A stretch of 54,442 nucleotides of DNA from a virus. Position 1 is the first letter of the stretch. Each line of letters opens with the position of its first letter. The translations under genes were made by a program, and so were the position numbers. The notes under the pieces were generated by a model, which was not told where the DNA came from, did not search any database, and saw nothing but the letters and a program-made list of their open reading frames with translations. The DNA is taken from positions 1 through 54,442 of IMG/VR virus record IMGVR_UViG_3300021197_000088. One strand, written 5' to 3'. This document shows positions 1 through 7,186 of this stretch, piece after piece.

Positions 1-339
1 GTGCAGGGCAGTGCTGAATTGTCTGCCAAGTTCCGCAAGGTAGAAGCCTTGTATCTGGAGCTACACGGCAAACGTATGGGACGTGAAGCCTTCTATGACA
101 TGTGCCTCAAGTATGCCCGTGCTACAAAGGCAGATGTTGGTGGATACCTACAGTACATGGCACAGGACATTGCTGGCATCTTCCTCGACAAGATGCACAG
201 AGAGATTGGTAAAGAGGTACGCCTCAATCGCCAGCGTAAAGAGCAACGTACCGATGGTATTGTAATCAGTCTAGGTACACACGACTTGAGTACTATGGAC
301 TTAGCTAGAGCCAAGACAGGCAGAAAGGTAGCGGCATAA
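1..339 (+). CDS. Hypothetical early protein, 5' end possibly cut by the window
   Basis: The frame is open from the first base, which happens to be a GTG, to a TAA at 337-339, giving 112 residues. It is unclear whether GTG is the true start, because no upstream sequence is visible. The product is basic at its C-terminus and probably alpha-helical, and I recognise no family. Its stop overlaps the ATG of the next gene (TAATG), so it is the first visible cistron of the coupled small-gene string. If the contig is circular, the gene cut at the right end would not join it in frame. Confidence 0.75.
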   Translation: MQGSAELSAKFRKVEALYLELHGKRMGREAFYDMCLKYARATKADVGGYLQYMAQDIAGIFLDKMHREIGKEVRLNRQRKEQRTDGIVISLGTHDLSTMDLARAKTGRKVAA

Positions 340-518
340 TGTATTGGGAAGTTGGTATTAAGATGGATGGGATTAGTGGTGTGTACGATGTACACCCACA
401 GCCCTTGGAGCAACCTATCTGGAATCATGCTGTAGAACATGCACTTGACATGGCACAAGCACTGTATCCAGAGAAGCATATTGAACTAGAGTTCGTGAAG
501 GAGTATGACAATGAGTAA
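339..518 (+). CDS. Small hypothetical protein (59 aa)
   Basis: The ATG overlaps the preceding stop (TAATG) and the frame ends at a TAA at 516-518. The 59-residue product is acidic, begins MYWEVGIKMDG and has no recognised domain. It overlaps the next gene by 8 nt. Tight coupling on both sides is the main evidence that it is real; its function is unknown. Confidence 0.6.
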   Translation: MYWEVGIKMDGISGVYDVHPQPLEQPIWNHAVEHALDMAQALYPEKHIELEFVKEYDNE

Positions 519-663
519 CATACACAATGACGCAATCATGGAACGTCTGTATGATGAGGCATATGAGGAGTTGTGGGGTTCTTACTTGATAAACAGCCAA
601 GAACAACACCACTATGTTGCATTAGAATGGGCAAAGAAACGCTTTGAGGAAGACTATGACTGA
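511..663 (+). CDS. Small acidic hypothetical protein (50 aa)
   Basis: The ATG at 511 lies inside the end of the previous gene, 6-9 nt after the GAAGGAG at 496-502, a good Shine-Dalgarno sequence. The product is rich in Glu, Asp, Tyr and Trp and ends EEDYD. It overlaps the next gene by 8 nt. No family is recognised. Confidence 0.6.
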   Translation: MSNIHNDAIMERLYDEAYEELWGSYLINSQEQHHYVALEWAKKRFEEDYD

Positions 664-787
664 GTGCGTGACAGCACTATGCGTATACAACCAGATGCCG
701 TGGGACAGTGTATTTGTCGGCGGTTATCTGCTTGTATGTGTAGTCGCAATATGTTATATAATATATGAACTGTATAAGGATGGATGA
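656..787 (+). CDS. Small single-span membrane protein (43 aa)
   Basis: The ATG at 656 lies within the last codons of the previous gene. The 43-residue product has a short N-terminal region, then a hydrophobic stretch from about residue 20 to 39 (VFVGGYLLVCVVAICYIIY), then a short charged tail. This is a typical one-span inner-membrane microprotein. Its function is unknown. The translational overlaps argue that it is expressed. Confidence 0.55.
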   Translation: MTECVTALCVYNQMPWDSVFVGGYLLVCVVAICYIIYELYKDG

Positions 788-788
788 G

Positions 789-1004
789 ATGACAACCGAA
801 AACCAAGCAGACAACTATTTTAATTGTGTTGACCTAATCAAAACGCTAAGTGCTAACAATGCACTAGGTTTGCAACGTGTCCATGATGGCACAGACAACG
901 AGGATACTGTAGCAGATTTGTTGTATGACGTAATACACAATCTGTATATCAGGCGTGGCTTGGATAAGCCAGATTGGGAAGCATTACGTGAGGACTTGAT
1001 ATGA
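789..1004 (+). CDS. Small hypothetical protein (71 aa)
   Basis: I chose the ATG at 789 because an AAGGA (776-780) sits about 8 nt upstream. In-frame ATGs at 765 and 780 lack such spacing. The product is acidic and mostly helical by composition, with no recognised domain. It ends in ATGA, sharing 4 nt with the next start. Confidence 0.6.
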   Translation: MTTENQADNYFNCVDLIKTLSANNALGLQRVHDGTDNEDTVADLLYDVIHNLYIRRGLDKPDWEALREDLI

Positions 1005-1189
1005 CTGACCCCAACCAAATAATAGAAGTGCGTGAGATACACACAGGCAAACACTTCGACATGACTGTAACTGACCTACTTACAGAGATAAATCGTGACA
1101 GGTCAGACCAGTGGACACCATACAATCTTACTGACTGGGAAGAAGGCTGGTATGAATGGTGTGATGGTGACTATTATGAAATCGTTTGA
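1001..1189 (+). CDS. Small acidic hypothetical protein (62 aa)
   Basis: The start overlaps the upstream stop as ATGA, suggesting translational coupling. The product is acidic, and its C-terminal third is very rich in Trp and Tyr (DWEEGWYEWCDGDYYEIV). No family is recognised. Confidence 0.6.
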   Translation: MTDPNQIIEVREIHTGKHFDMTVTDLLTEINRDRSDQWTPYNLTDWEEGWYEWCDGDYYEIV

Positions 1190-1418
1190 TACACCTAGAC
1201 CACCAGAGAAAACATGGGCAGATGCCAAGCTGTATCGCTGTGACCTATACGACACACGCTATCCAGTATGCGGCACACGCCTTGTATGGGTCAACGTAGG
1301 CTGGAAGTGGGTGCGACTATGCACACCTATCCAGCACGACAAGTGGCGTATCAGACGTGCTGAGTGGGATAAGATACCACATGATTTATTTGTAAAAAAG
1401 GAGATTGATGATGCCTAG
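1176..1418 (+). CDS. Small hypothetical protein with KEIDDA tail (80 aa)
   Basis: The frame is open from 1095, but the ATG at 1176 (MKSFDTP) is the likely start because the upstream part lies wholly inside the previous gene. The product is rich in Trp, Arg and Asp. Its last codons, for KKEIDDA, are made from the ribosome binding site of the next gene (GGAGATTGATGATG), so the C-terminus and the downstream start share sequence. Function unknown. Confidence 0.55.
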   Translation: MKSFDTPRPPEKTWADAKLYRCDLYDTRYPVCGTRLVWVNVGWKWVRLCTPIQHDKWRIRRAEWDKIPHDLFVKKEIDDA

Positions 1419-1548
1419 ATATTTAGTAACGGTTAGCGCAGAGATTGAAGTAGAAGCAGGTGATGAAACAGAGGCAGAAATTACTGCCGCAGAATGCTTT
1501 GACTTTGGTAGTGTAGACTTTGATGTAGAGGAGATTGATGATGCCTAA
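1411..1548 (+). CDS. MP[RK]Y-VT small protein, first of a tandem pair (45 aa)
   Basis: The start at 1411 follows AAAAAAGGAG with good spacing. The 45-residue acidic product begins MPRYLVTVSAEIEVEAGDE, which resembles the first half of the next gene's product (MPKYRVTATMDVGYEAIVE). The pattern suggests a short beta-hairpin plus helix fold, as in many phage proteins of the type 'MPKYxVTxxxxxxYExxVEA'. It ends EEIDDA, again encoded by the ribosome binding site of the next gene. Duplication is likely; function unknown. Confidence 0.6.
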   Translation: MPRYLVTVSAEIEVEAGDETEAEITAAECFDFGSVDFDVEEIDDA

Positions 1549-1717
1549 GTACAGAGTAACTGCCACTATGGATGTGGGATACGAAGCTATTGTTGAAGCA
1601 CCTGACGAGGATACTGCATGGAGTATAGCACCATCATGCACAGGATGGGTGCAAGTTGATGAGGGACATGACTGGACACTAGAAAGTATACAGGAGATTG
1701 ATGATGATGATAACTAG
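1541..1717 (+). CDS. MP[RK]Y-VT small protein, second of a tandem pair (58 aa)
   Basis: Start choice is between ATGs at 1538 and 1541; the latter gives better spacing from GAGGAG at 1528-1533 and matches the paralogue upstream. The product begins MPKYRVTATMDV, is acidic, and ends QEIDDDDN in sequence that doubles as the next ribosome binding site. It is a paralogue of the 1411-1548 product by N-terminal similarity. Function unknown. Confidence 0.6.
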   Translation: MPKYRVTATMDVGYEAIVEAPDEDTAWSIAPSCTGWVQVDEGHDWTLESIQEIDDDDN

Positions 1718-1898
1718 AGAAGAATTTTGGGAATGGATGCATACGATGCCAAGCCTATTAATTTATGAAATACTACAAGATGAATGTGACATTGTTAGTA
1801 TACGTTTTCATTTTAGTGAGGAGGATGCTGAAGAAGATGAGGACGATTGGGACGATGGAACTGAAACATATCATAGGCGGGTGAGTGATGGCTGCTAA
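1704..1898 (+). CDS. Small very acidic hypothetical protein
   Basis: Three ATGs in a row (1701, 1704, 1707) follow GGAGATTG; 1704 gives the usual spacing of about 7 nt, but the exact start cannot be decided. The product has an aromatic N-terminal half and a run of acidic residues (EEDAEEDEDDWDDG) near the C-terminus, a composition seen in DNA mimics and chaperones, though nothing more supports such a role. It overlaps the next gene by 11 nt. Confidence 0.55.
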   Translation: MMITREEFWEWMHTMPSLLIYEILQDECDIVSIRFHFSEEDAEEDEDDWDDGTETYHRRVSDGC

Positions 1899-2058
1899 CC
1901 TCGTGAAACATATTTGCGTATACTGCAAAAGTGTACAGTACATACCAACACAACTGCGTAACCTGATAGACAAGATGTATTGTTACGTATGTGGTAAGAG
2001 CATTGAGGAAAGAATACCCAAGTATCTGGGTGGAAAAAAGGAGAATGATGATGCTTAA
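1888..2058 (+). CDS. Small zinc-ribbon protein (56 aa)
   Basis: The ATG at 1888 lies within the end of the previous gene, after GGCGGGTGAGTG. The product carries two CxxC knuckles, CVYC at residues 10-13 and CYVC at 32-35, spaced as in a rubredoxin-like zinc ribbon. The tail KKENDDA is encoded by the next gene's AAAGGAGAATGATGATG. It is probably a small zinc-binding regulator or adaptor of unknown target. Confidence 0.6.
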   Translation: MAANLVKHICVYCKSVQYIPTQLRNLIDKMYCYVCGKSIEERIPKYLGGKKENDDA

Positions 2059-2332
2059 ACTATACAACCTAATCATGGACACAAGGTATAATCCCCTGTC
2101 CCATATACCTGATACAAATACACGGCACATGGTCATGCAGTTGCTGGCTTGGATGTGGTGTATTATATTCGGTATGTCTGTCGGGTCTATCACTGTGTTT
2201 GGCATCAGTGTAGTAGCACATGCCTTGCTGATAGCAGGTGTGTTCATTACGGCAGGTGTATTTGAAACAGCTAGACGTAAGCCTAACTATTTCGGTGGGC
2301 TAGGCAGAGGCAATGGGGGTGAGCATGATTAA
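2051..2332 (+). CDS. Two-span membrane protein
   Basis: I chose the ATG at 2051, seven nt after AAAGGAG, although the frame is open from 1991. The 93-residue product has two hydrophobic segments, about residues 29-49 and 52-72, joined by a very short turn. Cytoplasmic ends are likely, given Arg and Lys at both termini. No family is recognised. It overlaps the next gene by 8 nt. Confidence 0.6.
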   Translation: MLKLYNLIMDTRYNPLSHIPDTNTRHMVMQLLAWMWCIIFGMSVGSITVFGISVVAHALLIAGVFITAGVFETARRKPNYFGGLGRGNGGEHD

Positions 2333-2513
2333 CACTGTATTGACAGACATATGGATACTTGCCTGTCTAGGCACAATCCATACAAACACAGTAGAACTAG
2401 AGGTATGGTCAGGACACAAATGGATTTCACAGTGTCATGTAGAGTCCACTGTGCGTGGCTTTGACTATCCAGACCAACAATGCTTTTGCATAGAGAGGAA
2501 GGACGATGATTGA
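2325..2513 (+). CDS. Small protein with hydrophobic N-terminus (62 aa)
   Basis: The ATG at 2325 follows GGGGGTGAGC, a better start than the in-frame codon at 2313. The N-terminus (MINTVLTDIWILACLGTIHT) looks like a signal peptide or membrane anchor. Two cysteines (QCHVES and CFC) follow. It may belong with the small exported two-cysteine proteins in the virion region, but the match is weak. Confidence 0.5.
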   Translation: MINTVLTDIWILACLGTIHTNTVELEVWSGHKWISQCHVESTVRGFDYPDQQCFCIERKDDD

Positions 2514-2562
2514 GATAATCGGGGCATTGATAATAGCTAACATAATACTTTCAATATTTTAG
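2506..2562 (+). CDS. Possible 18-residue membrane microprotein
   Basis: This short frame encodes MIEIIGALIIANIILSIF, an almost purely hydrophobic helix with one Glu. It starts 5 nt after GAGGAAGG, overlaps the end of the previous gene, and ends just before the ribosome binding site of the next one, so it fits the operon rhythm. Its tiny size makes chance possible. Confidence 0.4.
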   Translation: MIEIIGALIIANIILSIF

Positions 2563-2574
2563 AGGAGATATAAC

Positions 2575-2844
2575 ATGGCTAAGAAACTACATAACATGAC
2601 TACAGATGAACGCATTGAACACTTTGCAAAGGAACGTGCGAAAGAGAAGTCTGAACGTGCAGTCAAGATGAATAAGTTATCTTATCAACAACGTATGGCT
2701 GTTATCGAAGTACACAAATTGCTTGACAGCATACTTGACATTGCGCTGTACCCAGACATGGGTGGCATCAAGATGGTGTCTGCCTATGACCTGCAAGAAC
2801 TGTCCGATGCAAAGGACATACTGGAACACCAATTTAATCTATAG
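2575..2844 (+). CDS. Hypothetical helical basic protein (89 aa)
   Basis: The start follows GAGGAGATATAAC. The N-terminal half is highly charged (TTDERIEHFAKERAKEKSE) and likely a helix; the C-terminal half is amphipathic and could mediate dimerisation. No family is recognised. It is the last gene of the small-gene string, followed directly by a sigma70-like promoter. Confidence 0.65.
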   Translation: MAKKLHNMTTDERIEHFAKERAKEKSERAVKMNKLSYQQRMAVIEVHKLLDSILDIALYPDMGGIKMVSAYDLQELSDAKDILEHQFNL

Positions 2845-2846
2845 AG

Positions 2847-2875
2847 TTGACAGATTATATCTTATATGATATAAC
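2847..2875 (+). promoter_or_regulatory. Sigma70-like promoter before the DUF932 gene
   Basis: TTGACA at 2847-2852 and TATAAC at 2870-2875 are separated by exactly 17 bp. Transcription would start near 2882, 25 nt before the ATG at 2907, which has AAAGGAG upstream. The same arrangement occurs at 9190-9218. Confidence 0.75.
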
Positions 2876-2906
2876 TGCACCTTCACAACCATAAAGGAGA
2901 ATAGAT

Positions 2907-3740
2907 ATGCCATTAGAATACATCCCAGAAAACCTAGACTTTGACGTAACCTTTGAGCCTACTCGTGTAGCTGACAAGAAGTATGTCATCGACAATAACA
3001 CTGGCGAACCTATCGCTATCGTGGGCAAGGACTTTACCTGTGCATCACATGGTGATTTCTTCCGTGATGTTATGTCAACTGTGACAGACAACTTGACTGA
3101 TGAGCAGACAGAGGGTGGGTCTATCGTGTGGCGTGATGCCCATCACAATGGCTGGGCTATGATGGACATGACTCTGCCTAACATGAAGCATACCATCGTG
3201 ACACCCAAGCACGAGACTGAGATTGCACAGCGCATCATTGCATTGCATGGTGTGGATGGCACGTGTTCAAACACTGTGCTGTTTGGTGCTATCGACTTCT
3301 TCTGCACCAATGGTATGATTCGTGGTGAGCATGACAAGCTACGCCGTAAGAACACTAGCGGCTTTAGCCTTGACAGATTCATCACACAGTTGGGCAAGTC
3401 TAATGATGACTTCACTAACTACCATCAGCAGATGCAACGCTGGGCTAACACTCCTGTGCATGTAGGAAATGTCAAAGCTATGCTTGAATCACTGCTCAAG
3501 TCTGACCGCACAGCAGACAAGATGCTTACCCTGTATAATCAGGAAGCAGGTGTGCGTGGTGAGAATGTGTGGGCATTGTACTCTGCCTTCACCAACTATG
3601 CCAGCTATGCTGATGAGCGTAACGGCTTCAAGCTGCGTAACACTGGCGGTGATACCAACGCTGTATCCATGATGAAACGTGAACACGAGGTGTCACAGTG
3701 GATTGAAAGCAAGCAGTTCAAGGAGTTGATTGCAGCATGA
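2907..3740 (+). CDS. DUF932 phage/plasmid-like protein
   Basis: The 277-residue product matches the DUF932 / 'phage/plasmid-like protein' pattern: an N-terminal region with VGKDFTCASHGDFFRDV, a central segment with ...CSNTVLFGAIDFFCTNGM (about residues 112-132), and a C-terminal helical part containing NVWALYSAFTNYAS. The family is widespread in phages and plasmids with no settled biochemical role. It has its own promoter (2847-2875), and its stop overlaps the next start (ATGA). The family call rests on remembered motif style. Confidence 0.75.
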   Translation: MPLEYIPENLDFDVTFEPTRVADKKYVIDNNTGEPIAIVGKDFTCASHGDFFRDVMSTVTDNLTDEQTEGGSIVWRDAHHNGWAMMDMTLPNMKHTIVTPKHETEIAQRIIALHGVDGTCSNTVLFGAIDFFCTNGMIRGEHDKLRRKNTSGFSLDRFITQLGKSNDDFTNYHQQMQRWANTPVHVGNVKAMLESLLKSDRTADKMLTLYNQEAGVRGENVWALYSAFTNYASYADERNGFKLRNTGGDTNAVSMMKREHEVSQWIESKQFKELIAA

Positions 3741-3955
3741 AGCGTTATGTAATACAGTTCGCACCTGAGTGGTGTATTGGTTGCCTATCCTATGATACAT
3801 ACGCCGCTTCAGAAGAGGCGGCACTTGCTACTATAGATAGGCTATTGAAAGAGGGTATTAAATCATGTGATGTAACCGCAGTAGATGTGTGGGAAGACGA
3901 TGACCCTGCGTGGGACATAGTACAAGGCGTTACAGAAATGGGGAGTTATAGATGA
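3737..3955 (+). CDS. Small acidic hypothetical protein (72 aa)
   Basis: The gene starts with a 4-nt ATGA overlap with the DUF932 gene and ends with a 4-nt overlap with the integrase, so it is translationally coupled on both sides. The product begins MKRYVIQFAPEWCIGCLSYD and has an alternating strand-helix pattern (YAASEEAALATIDRLL). Function unknown. Its position next to an integrase raises the possibility of a recombination accessory factor, but it is acidic and no HTH is visible. Confidence 0.6.
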   Translation: MKRYVIQFAPEWCIGCLSYDTYAASEEAALATIDRLLKEGIKSCDVTAVDVWEDDDPAWDIVQGVTEMGSYR

Positions 3956-4830
3956 AGACAGTAAAACATCTTGTGGATAAGTACTACAATTCCAATGATT
4001 TCAAGATGTTACGAAGCAGAACTAAGAAGGACTATCAATACTTTCTTAGTGTCATGGTAGATGATTTCGGCTCTGTGAAATTTTGTGAACTCACAAGTAA
4101 GCAGGCTAAACATGCATACGAAGCATGGGTTGAGCGAGGCATTAGTCTCGCCAACCACGTCTGCACTGTATCATCTATCCTGTTTCGATACGCCATTGAG
4201 ATGGAGTACACTGCTATAAATCCGTTTGCAAATGTCAAGCGTAAAACTCCACCACAACGTAAGGTTGTATGGACAGAGGATGATGTGCGTCAGTTTCTTG
4301 ACATTGCATACAGTGACTTTCAGTGGCGTAGTATTGGATTGATAGTTCACATGGCATATGAATGGTGTCAGAGACTAGGTGACATGCGCTTGCTGACATG
4401 GGATAACATAGACTTGGAAGCTAAGAAGCTGTATCTTGAGCAGTCAAAGCGTAGGGCAGAGGTAACTTTGCCTATAGAAGATGACCTGCTTGAGATGCTA
4501 ATACAACAAGAGCAAGACTTCGGCTTTCAACAGTACGTTGTTCCCCGTACAATGCCCGTACAGGGGCAGTACGAACCTTATAGTATGGAGAGACTATCCA
4601 AAGCTGGACGGGCTGTCATGCGCGAAGCTGGGCTGTCTGATGAGCTACGGCTTATGGACTTGCGCCGTACTGGTACAACACAAATGGTTGAAGCTGGTGT
4701 TCCTATGGGACAAATCATGTCGGTTACAGGACATAGTAATCCACAGTCAGTAAAACCTTACATGAAAAATACATACGAGAGTGCAAATAATGCATTGACA
4801 ACACGTAAATCGTATGGTAAAAGCACTTAA
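3952..4830 (+). CDS. int: Tyrosine recombinase / integrase
   Basis: The 292-residue product has the two-domain layout of a phage integrase: an N-terminal SAM-like core-binding region (about 1-100, containing LTSKQAKHAYEAWVERG) and a catalytic domain. The catalytic residues visible are R141 (WCQRLGDMRLLTW), R238 (LMDLRRTG), H261 (TGHSNPQ) and nucleophile Y270 (VKPYMKNT). The first His of the usual HxxR box is replaced by Met (M235-D-L-R238). It should catalyse site-specific recombination between phage and host att sites. It lies unusually inside the replication operon, coupled to upstream genes. No attP core or excisionase could be identified from the sequence. Confidence 0.9.
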   Translation: MKTVKHLVDKYYNSNDFKMLRSRTKKDYQYFLSVMVDDFGSVKFCELTSKQAKHAYEAWVERGISLANHVCTVSSILFRYAIEMEYTAINPFANVKRKTPPQRKVVWTEDDVRQFLDIAYSDFQWRSIGLIVHMAYEWCQRLGDMRLLTWDNIDLEAKKLYLEQSKRRAEVTLPIEDDLLEMLIQQEQDFGFQQYVVPRTMPVQGQYEPYSMERLSKAGRAVMREAGLSDELRLMDLRRTGTTQMVEAGVPMGQIMSVTGHSNPQSVKPYMKNTYESANNALTTRKSYGKST

Positions 4831-4855
4831 CTGCCGCAAAGGAGAGTGATATATA

Positions 4856-5626
4856 ATGAATACTATATATAATATTATAAGTGATATAGATGTACCCAAT
4901 GGACAGACTAAACGTATGGACTGTCCTAACTGTGGTGGTTACAAAACTTTTACTGTTACTAATAACATGGGTAGTCTCGTGTGGAATTGTTACAAGGCTA
5001 CCTGTAATATACGTGGCGGTAATCGTATTCATCTAACTGTAGATGACATACGTTCTGGTATAGGTAACGTGGCAGAGTTTGCCGATGAGACATTCGACAT
5101 GCCTAGCTACGTTGTACCGCACAGAAACAAGCGCACCGTGCTTGCCTTCTGTTACCAGCACAAGCTAGACCCAGATGAGTTAGGTGTATTGTATGATGTG
5201 AAAGATGATAGGATTGTATTTCCTGTAGTACATGACGGTGTGACCGTTGATGCTACAGGCCGTGCCATTGGTAAGCGATTACCTAAATGGAAACGATATG
5301 GAAAAAGTGGCTTGCCATACACATTCGGATGTGGTAAAGTCGCAGTTGTTGTTGAGGACTGTGTGAGTGCAGCCGTGGTTGGTGGCAAATCCTTTGTCGG
5401 GGTTGCGATACTTGGTACATCTCTACAAGAGTCGCATAAAGGGTATCTCTCACAGTTCTCAACAGCCGTTATAGCATTAGACCCCGATGCTCTACCAAAG
5501 ACCTTGCAGATGGCAAAGGAATTACGTGGTCACGTAAACGATGTTCGTGTACTACGTTTAACAGACGATTTGAAATATCGTAACCCGACAGATATGGAGA
5601 ACCTAAATGGAATTATCAATAATTAG
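4856..5626 (+). CDS. DNA primase, zinc-binding and Toprim domains
   Basis: The 256-residue product looks like the primase half of T7 gp4. An N-terminal zinc module uses C23, C26, C45 and C50 (CPNC...CYKATC). A Toprim fold follows with the acidic motifs VVEDC (E167) and ALDPDA (D209, D211), which bind catalytic Mg2+. It would lay RNA primers for lagging-strand synthesis. The helicase is a separate gene that overlaps its end by 20 nt, so the two are probably made together and act as a complex. A weak promoter-like TTGACA (4795-4800) lies upstream, inside int. The start is preceded by AAAGGAG. Confidence 0.88.
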   Translation: MNTIYNIISDIDVPNGQTKRMDCPNCGGYKTFTVTNNMGSLVWNCYKATCNIRGGNRIHLTVDDIRSGIGNVAEFADETFDMPSYVVPHRNKRTVLAFCYQHKLDPDELGVLYDVKDDRIVFPVVHDGVTVDATGRAIGKRLPKWKRYGKSGLPYTFGCGKVAVVVEDCVSAAVVGGKSFVGVAILGTSLQESHKGYLSQFSTAVIALDPDALPKTLQMAKELRGHVNDVRVLRLTDDLKYRNPTDMENLNGIINN

Positions 5627-6830
5627 AAGCCTTATGGATAAGTCATTCTATGATGACCATCGTGGTAGCAAATGCCCACCACGTTTGTTCAGCAAGGATG
5701 CCCGTAAGATTAAAGAAGCTATTGATACAGCTATGGATAGGTATGAGCGTACCGTTACACCCGATGAGGTAGAGGCGTTGTTCATGTCTAACAATCCAAC
5801 CCTGACCACAGCACAGAAGCAAGGCTATGCATCTATGTTTACTACCATCAAGCGTGAAGATGCTATGGGTAGTGATGTGGCACAGGAAGTATTGTCCAAG
5901 CTGTTTCAACAGGTAGTAGGAGAAGACGTTGCCAACATAGGATTTGATATGGTCAACGGTGACGCCTCTACCTTAGAACGACTACGCAATCTGCTTGAGC
6001 AGTATGGTGATGACTTCATACCCAATATGAATATTGAATGGGAAGACATCAGCATAGAAAGCATCATGGCGGCTGCAGACTTAGAAGCTAAATGGAAGTT
6101 CAATATACCCTCTGTTGTACGTAAGCTAGAGGGTGTGTCTGGTGGACACCTTATAGAAGTAGGGGCAAGACCCAACGTAGGTAAGACATCCTTCCATGCC
6201 AGTTTGATAGCTGCACCGGGCGGCTTTGCACATCAGGGTGCGCAATGCATCATACTATGTAACGAGGAGTCTGGTAAGCGTGTAGCTGAACGCTATCTCA
6301 ATGCTGCGTCAGGCATGTCACGTTACGAGATACGTGATGAGTTTGGTAAAGCATCTGCCAAGTACTATCCTATATCGCAGAACATCAAGATAAAGGAATG
6401 TCAGGGCAGAGACATGGCATGGGTAGAGTCTGTATGCAAGTCATACAGGCCAGACATACTAGTGCTAGACATGGGTGATAAGTTCAGTGCTGGCGGCAAC
6501 TATGCCAGACCTGATGAAGCACTCAAGGCTTGTGCTATCTACGCTAGGCAGATTGCTAAGACCTACGACTGTGCTGTGTTCTATATGTCACAGCTTTCTG
6601 CAGATGCAGAGGGACGTGCGCAGTTGAACCAGAGCATGATGGAAGGTAGTCGTACAGGTAAGGCAGCAGAGGCTGACCTTATGCTGCTGATAGGCAAGTC
6701 ACCATCTGTAGAGGGGCAAGAAGAAGAAAGCCCACTACGCCATGTCAACGTAGTCAAGAACAAACTAAATGGCTGGCATGGTATGGTGAACTGTGAACTA
6801 AACTATCTAACAGCGAGGTACGAAGGATGA
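5607..6830 (+). CDS. Replicative DNA helicase (DnaB/T7 gp4 C-terminal type)
   Basis: The 407-residue product contains a RecA-type ATPase core from about residue 170. The Walker A is GARPNVGKTS (K193, T194), the Walker B is ILVLDMGDKF near residue 290, and a conserved YMSQLSADAEGR segment corresponds to the H3/H4 region of hexameric replicative helicases. The first 150 residues form a helical N-domain that may contact the primase encoded immediately upstream. It should unwind the fork in the 5'-3' direction, driven by NTP hydrolysis. Its stop overlaps the next start. Confidence 0.88.
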   Translation: MELSIIRSLMDKSFYDDHRGSKCPPRLFSKDARKIKEAIDTAMDRYERTVTPDEVEALFMSNNPTLTTAQKQGYASMFTTIKREDAMGSDVAQEVLSKLFQQVVGEDVANIGFDMVNGDASTLERLRNLLEQYGDDFIPNMNIEWEDISIESIMAAADLEAKWKFNIPSVVRKLEGVSGGHLIEVGARPNVGKTSFHASLIAAPGGFAHQGAQCIILCNEESGKRVAERYLNAASGMSRYEIRDEFGKASAKYYPISQNIKIKECQGRDMAWVESVCKSYRPDILVLDMGDKFSAGGNYARPDEALKACAIYARQIAKTYDCAVFYMSQLSADAEGRAQLNQSMMEGSRTGKAAEADLMLLIGKSPSVEGQEEESPLRHVNVVKNKLNGWHGMVNCELNYLTARYEG

Positions 6831-7186
6831 TTAAAATGTATACAAAGGATACTCTAGATGAGTTAGATGAGGATGTTGAATACTATAAACAACAATCTAA
6901 AGACCTATCCCTTACATGTTGGGATAAAGATGTGTATAGCGATAGGTATGCTAGACAGATAAAAAGACTAAAAAAATTGCGGAAGCTATTAGAACGTGGT
7001 CTGAAGGTAGAGTTCTTTGGACAAAAGAATTTTGGGTTGGTTGAAGTAAACAATAAATATGTAGTATGTCTACTACACAATCAGTGGAGAACTGTGCGCA
7101 AAAACAAATGGTATAAGCACAAGCAAGACTTAAATCATTTTATAGACAACTATATTTTAGGAGATAAAAATGAAGCTAACACTTGA
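6827..7186 (+). CDS. Basic hypothetical protein (119 aa)
   Basis: The gene starts inside the helicase stop (ATGA) and overlaps the DNA polymerase start by 17 nt. Residues 1-60 are predicted helical and charged (YARQIKRLKKLRKLLERG); the second half is aromatic and basic. It is embedded between helicase and polymerase, so a replication accessory role is plausible, but no family is recognised. Confidence 0.65.
   Translation: MIKMYTKDTLDELDEDVEYYKQQSKDLSLTCWDKDVYSDRYARQIKRLKKLRKLLERGLKVEFFGQKNFGLVEVNNKYVVCLLHNQWRTVRKNKWYKHKQDLNHFIDNYILGDKNEANT

Noticed and set aside
4795-4823. Promoter before the primase (TTGACA-N17-TAAAAG)
   Set aside because: The -10 element is poor and the site lies within the integrase coding sequence; kept only as a remark in the primase entry.
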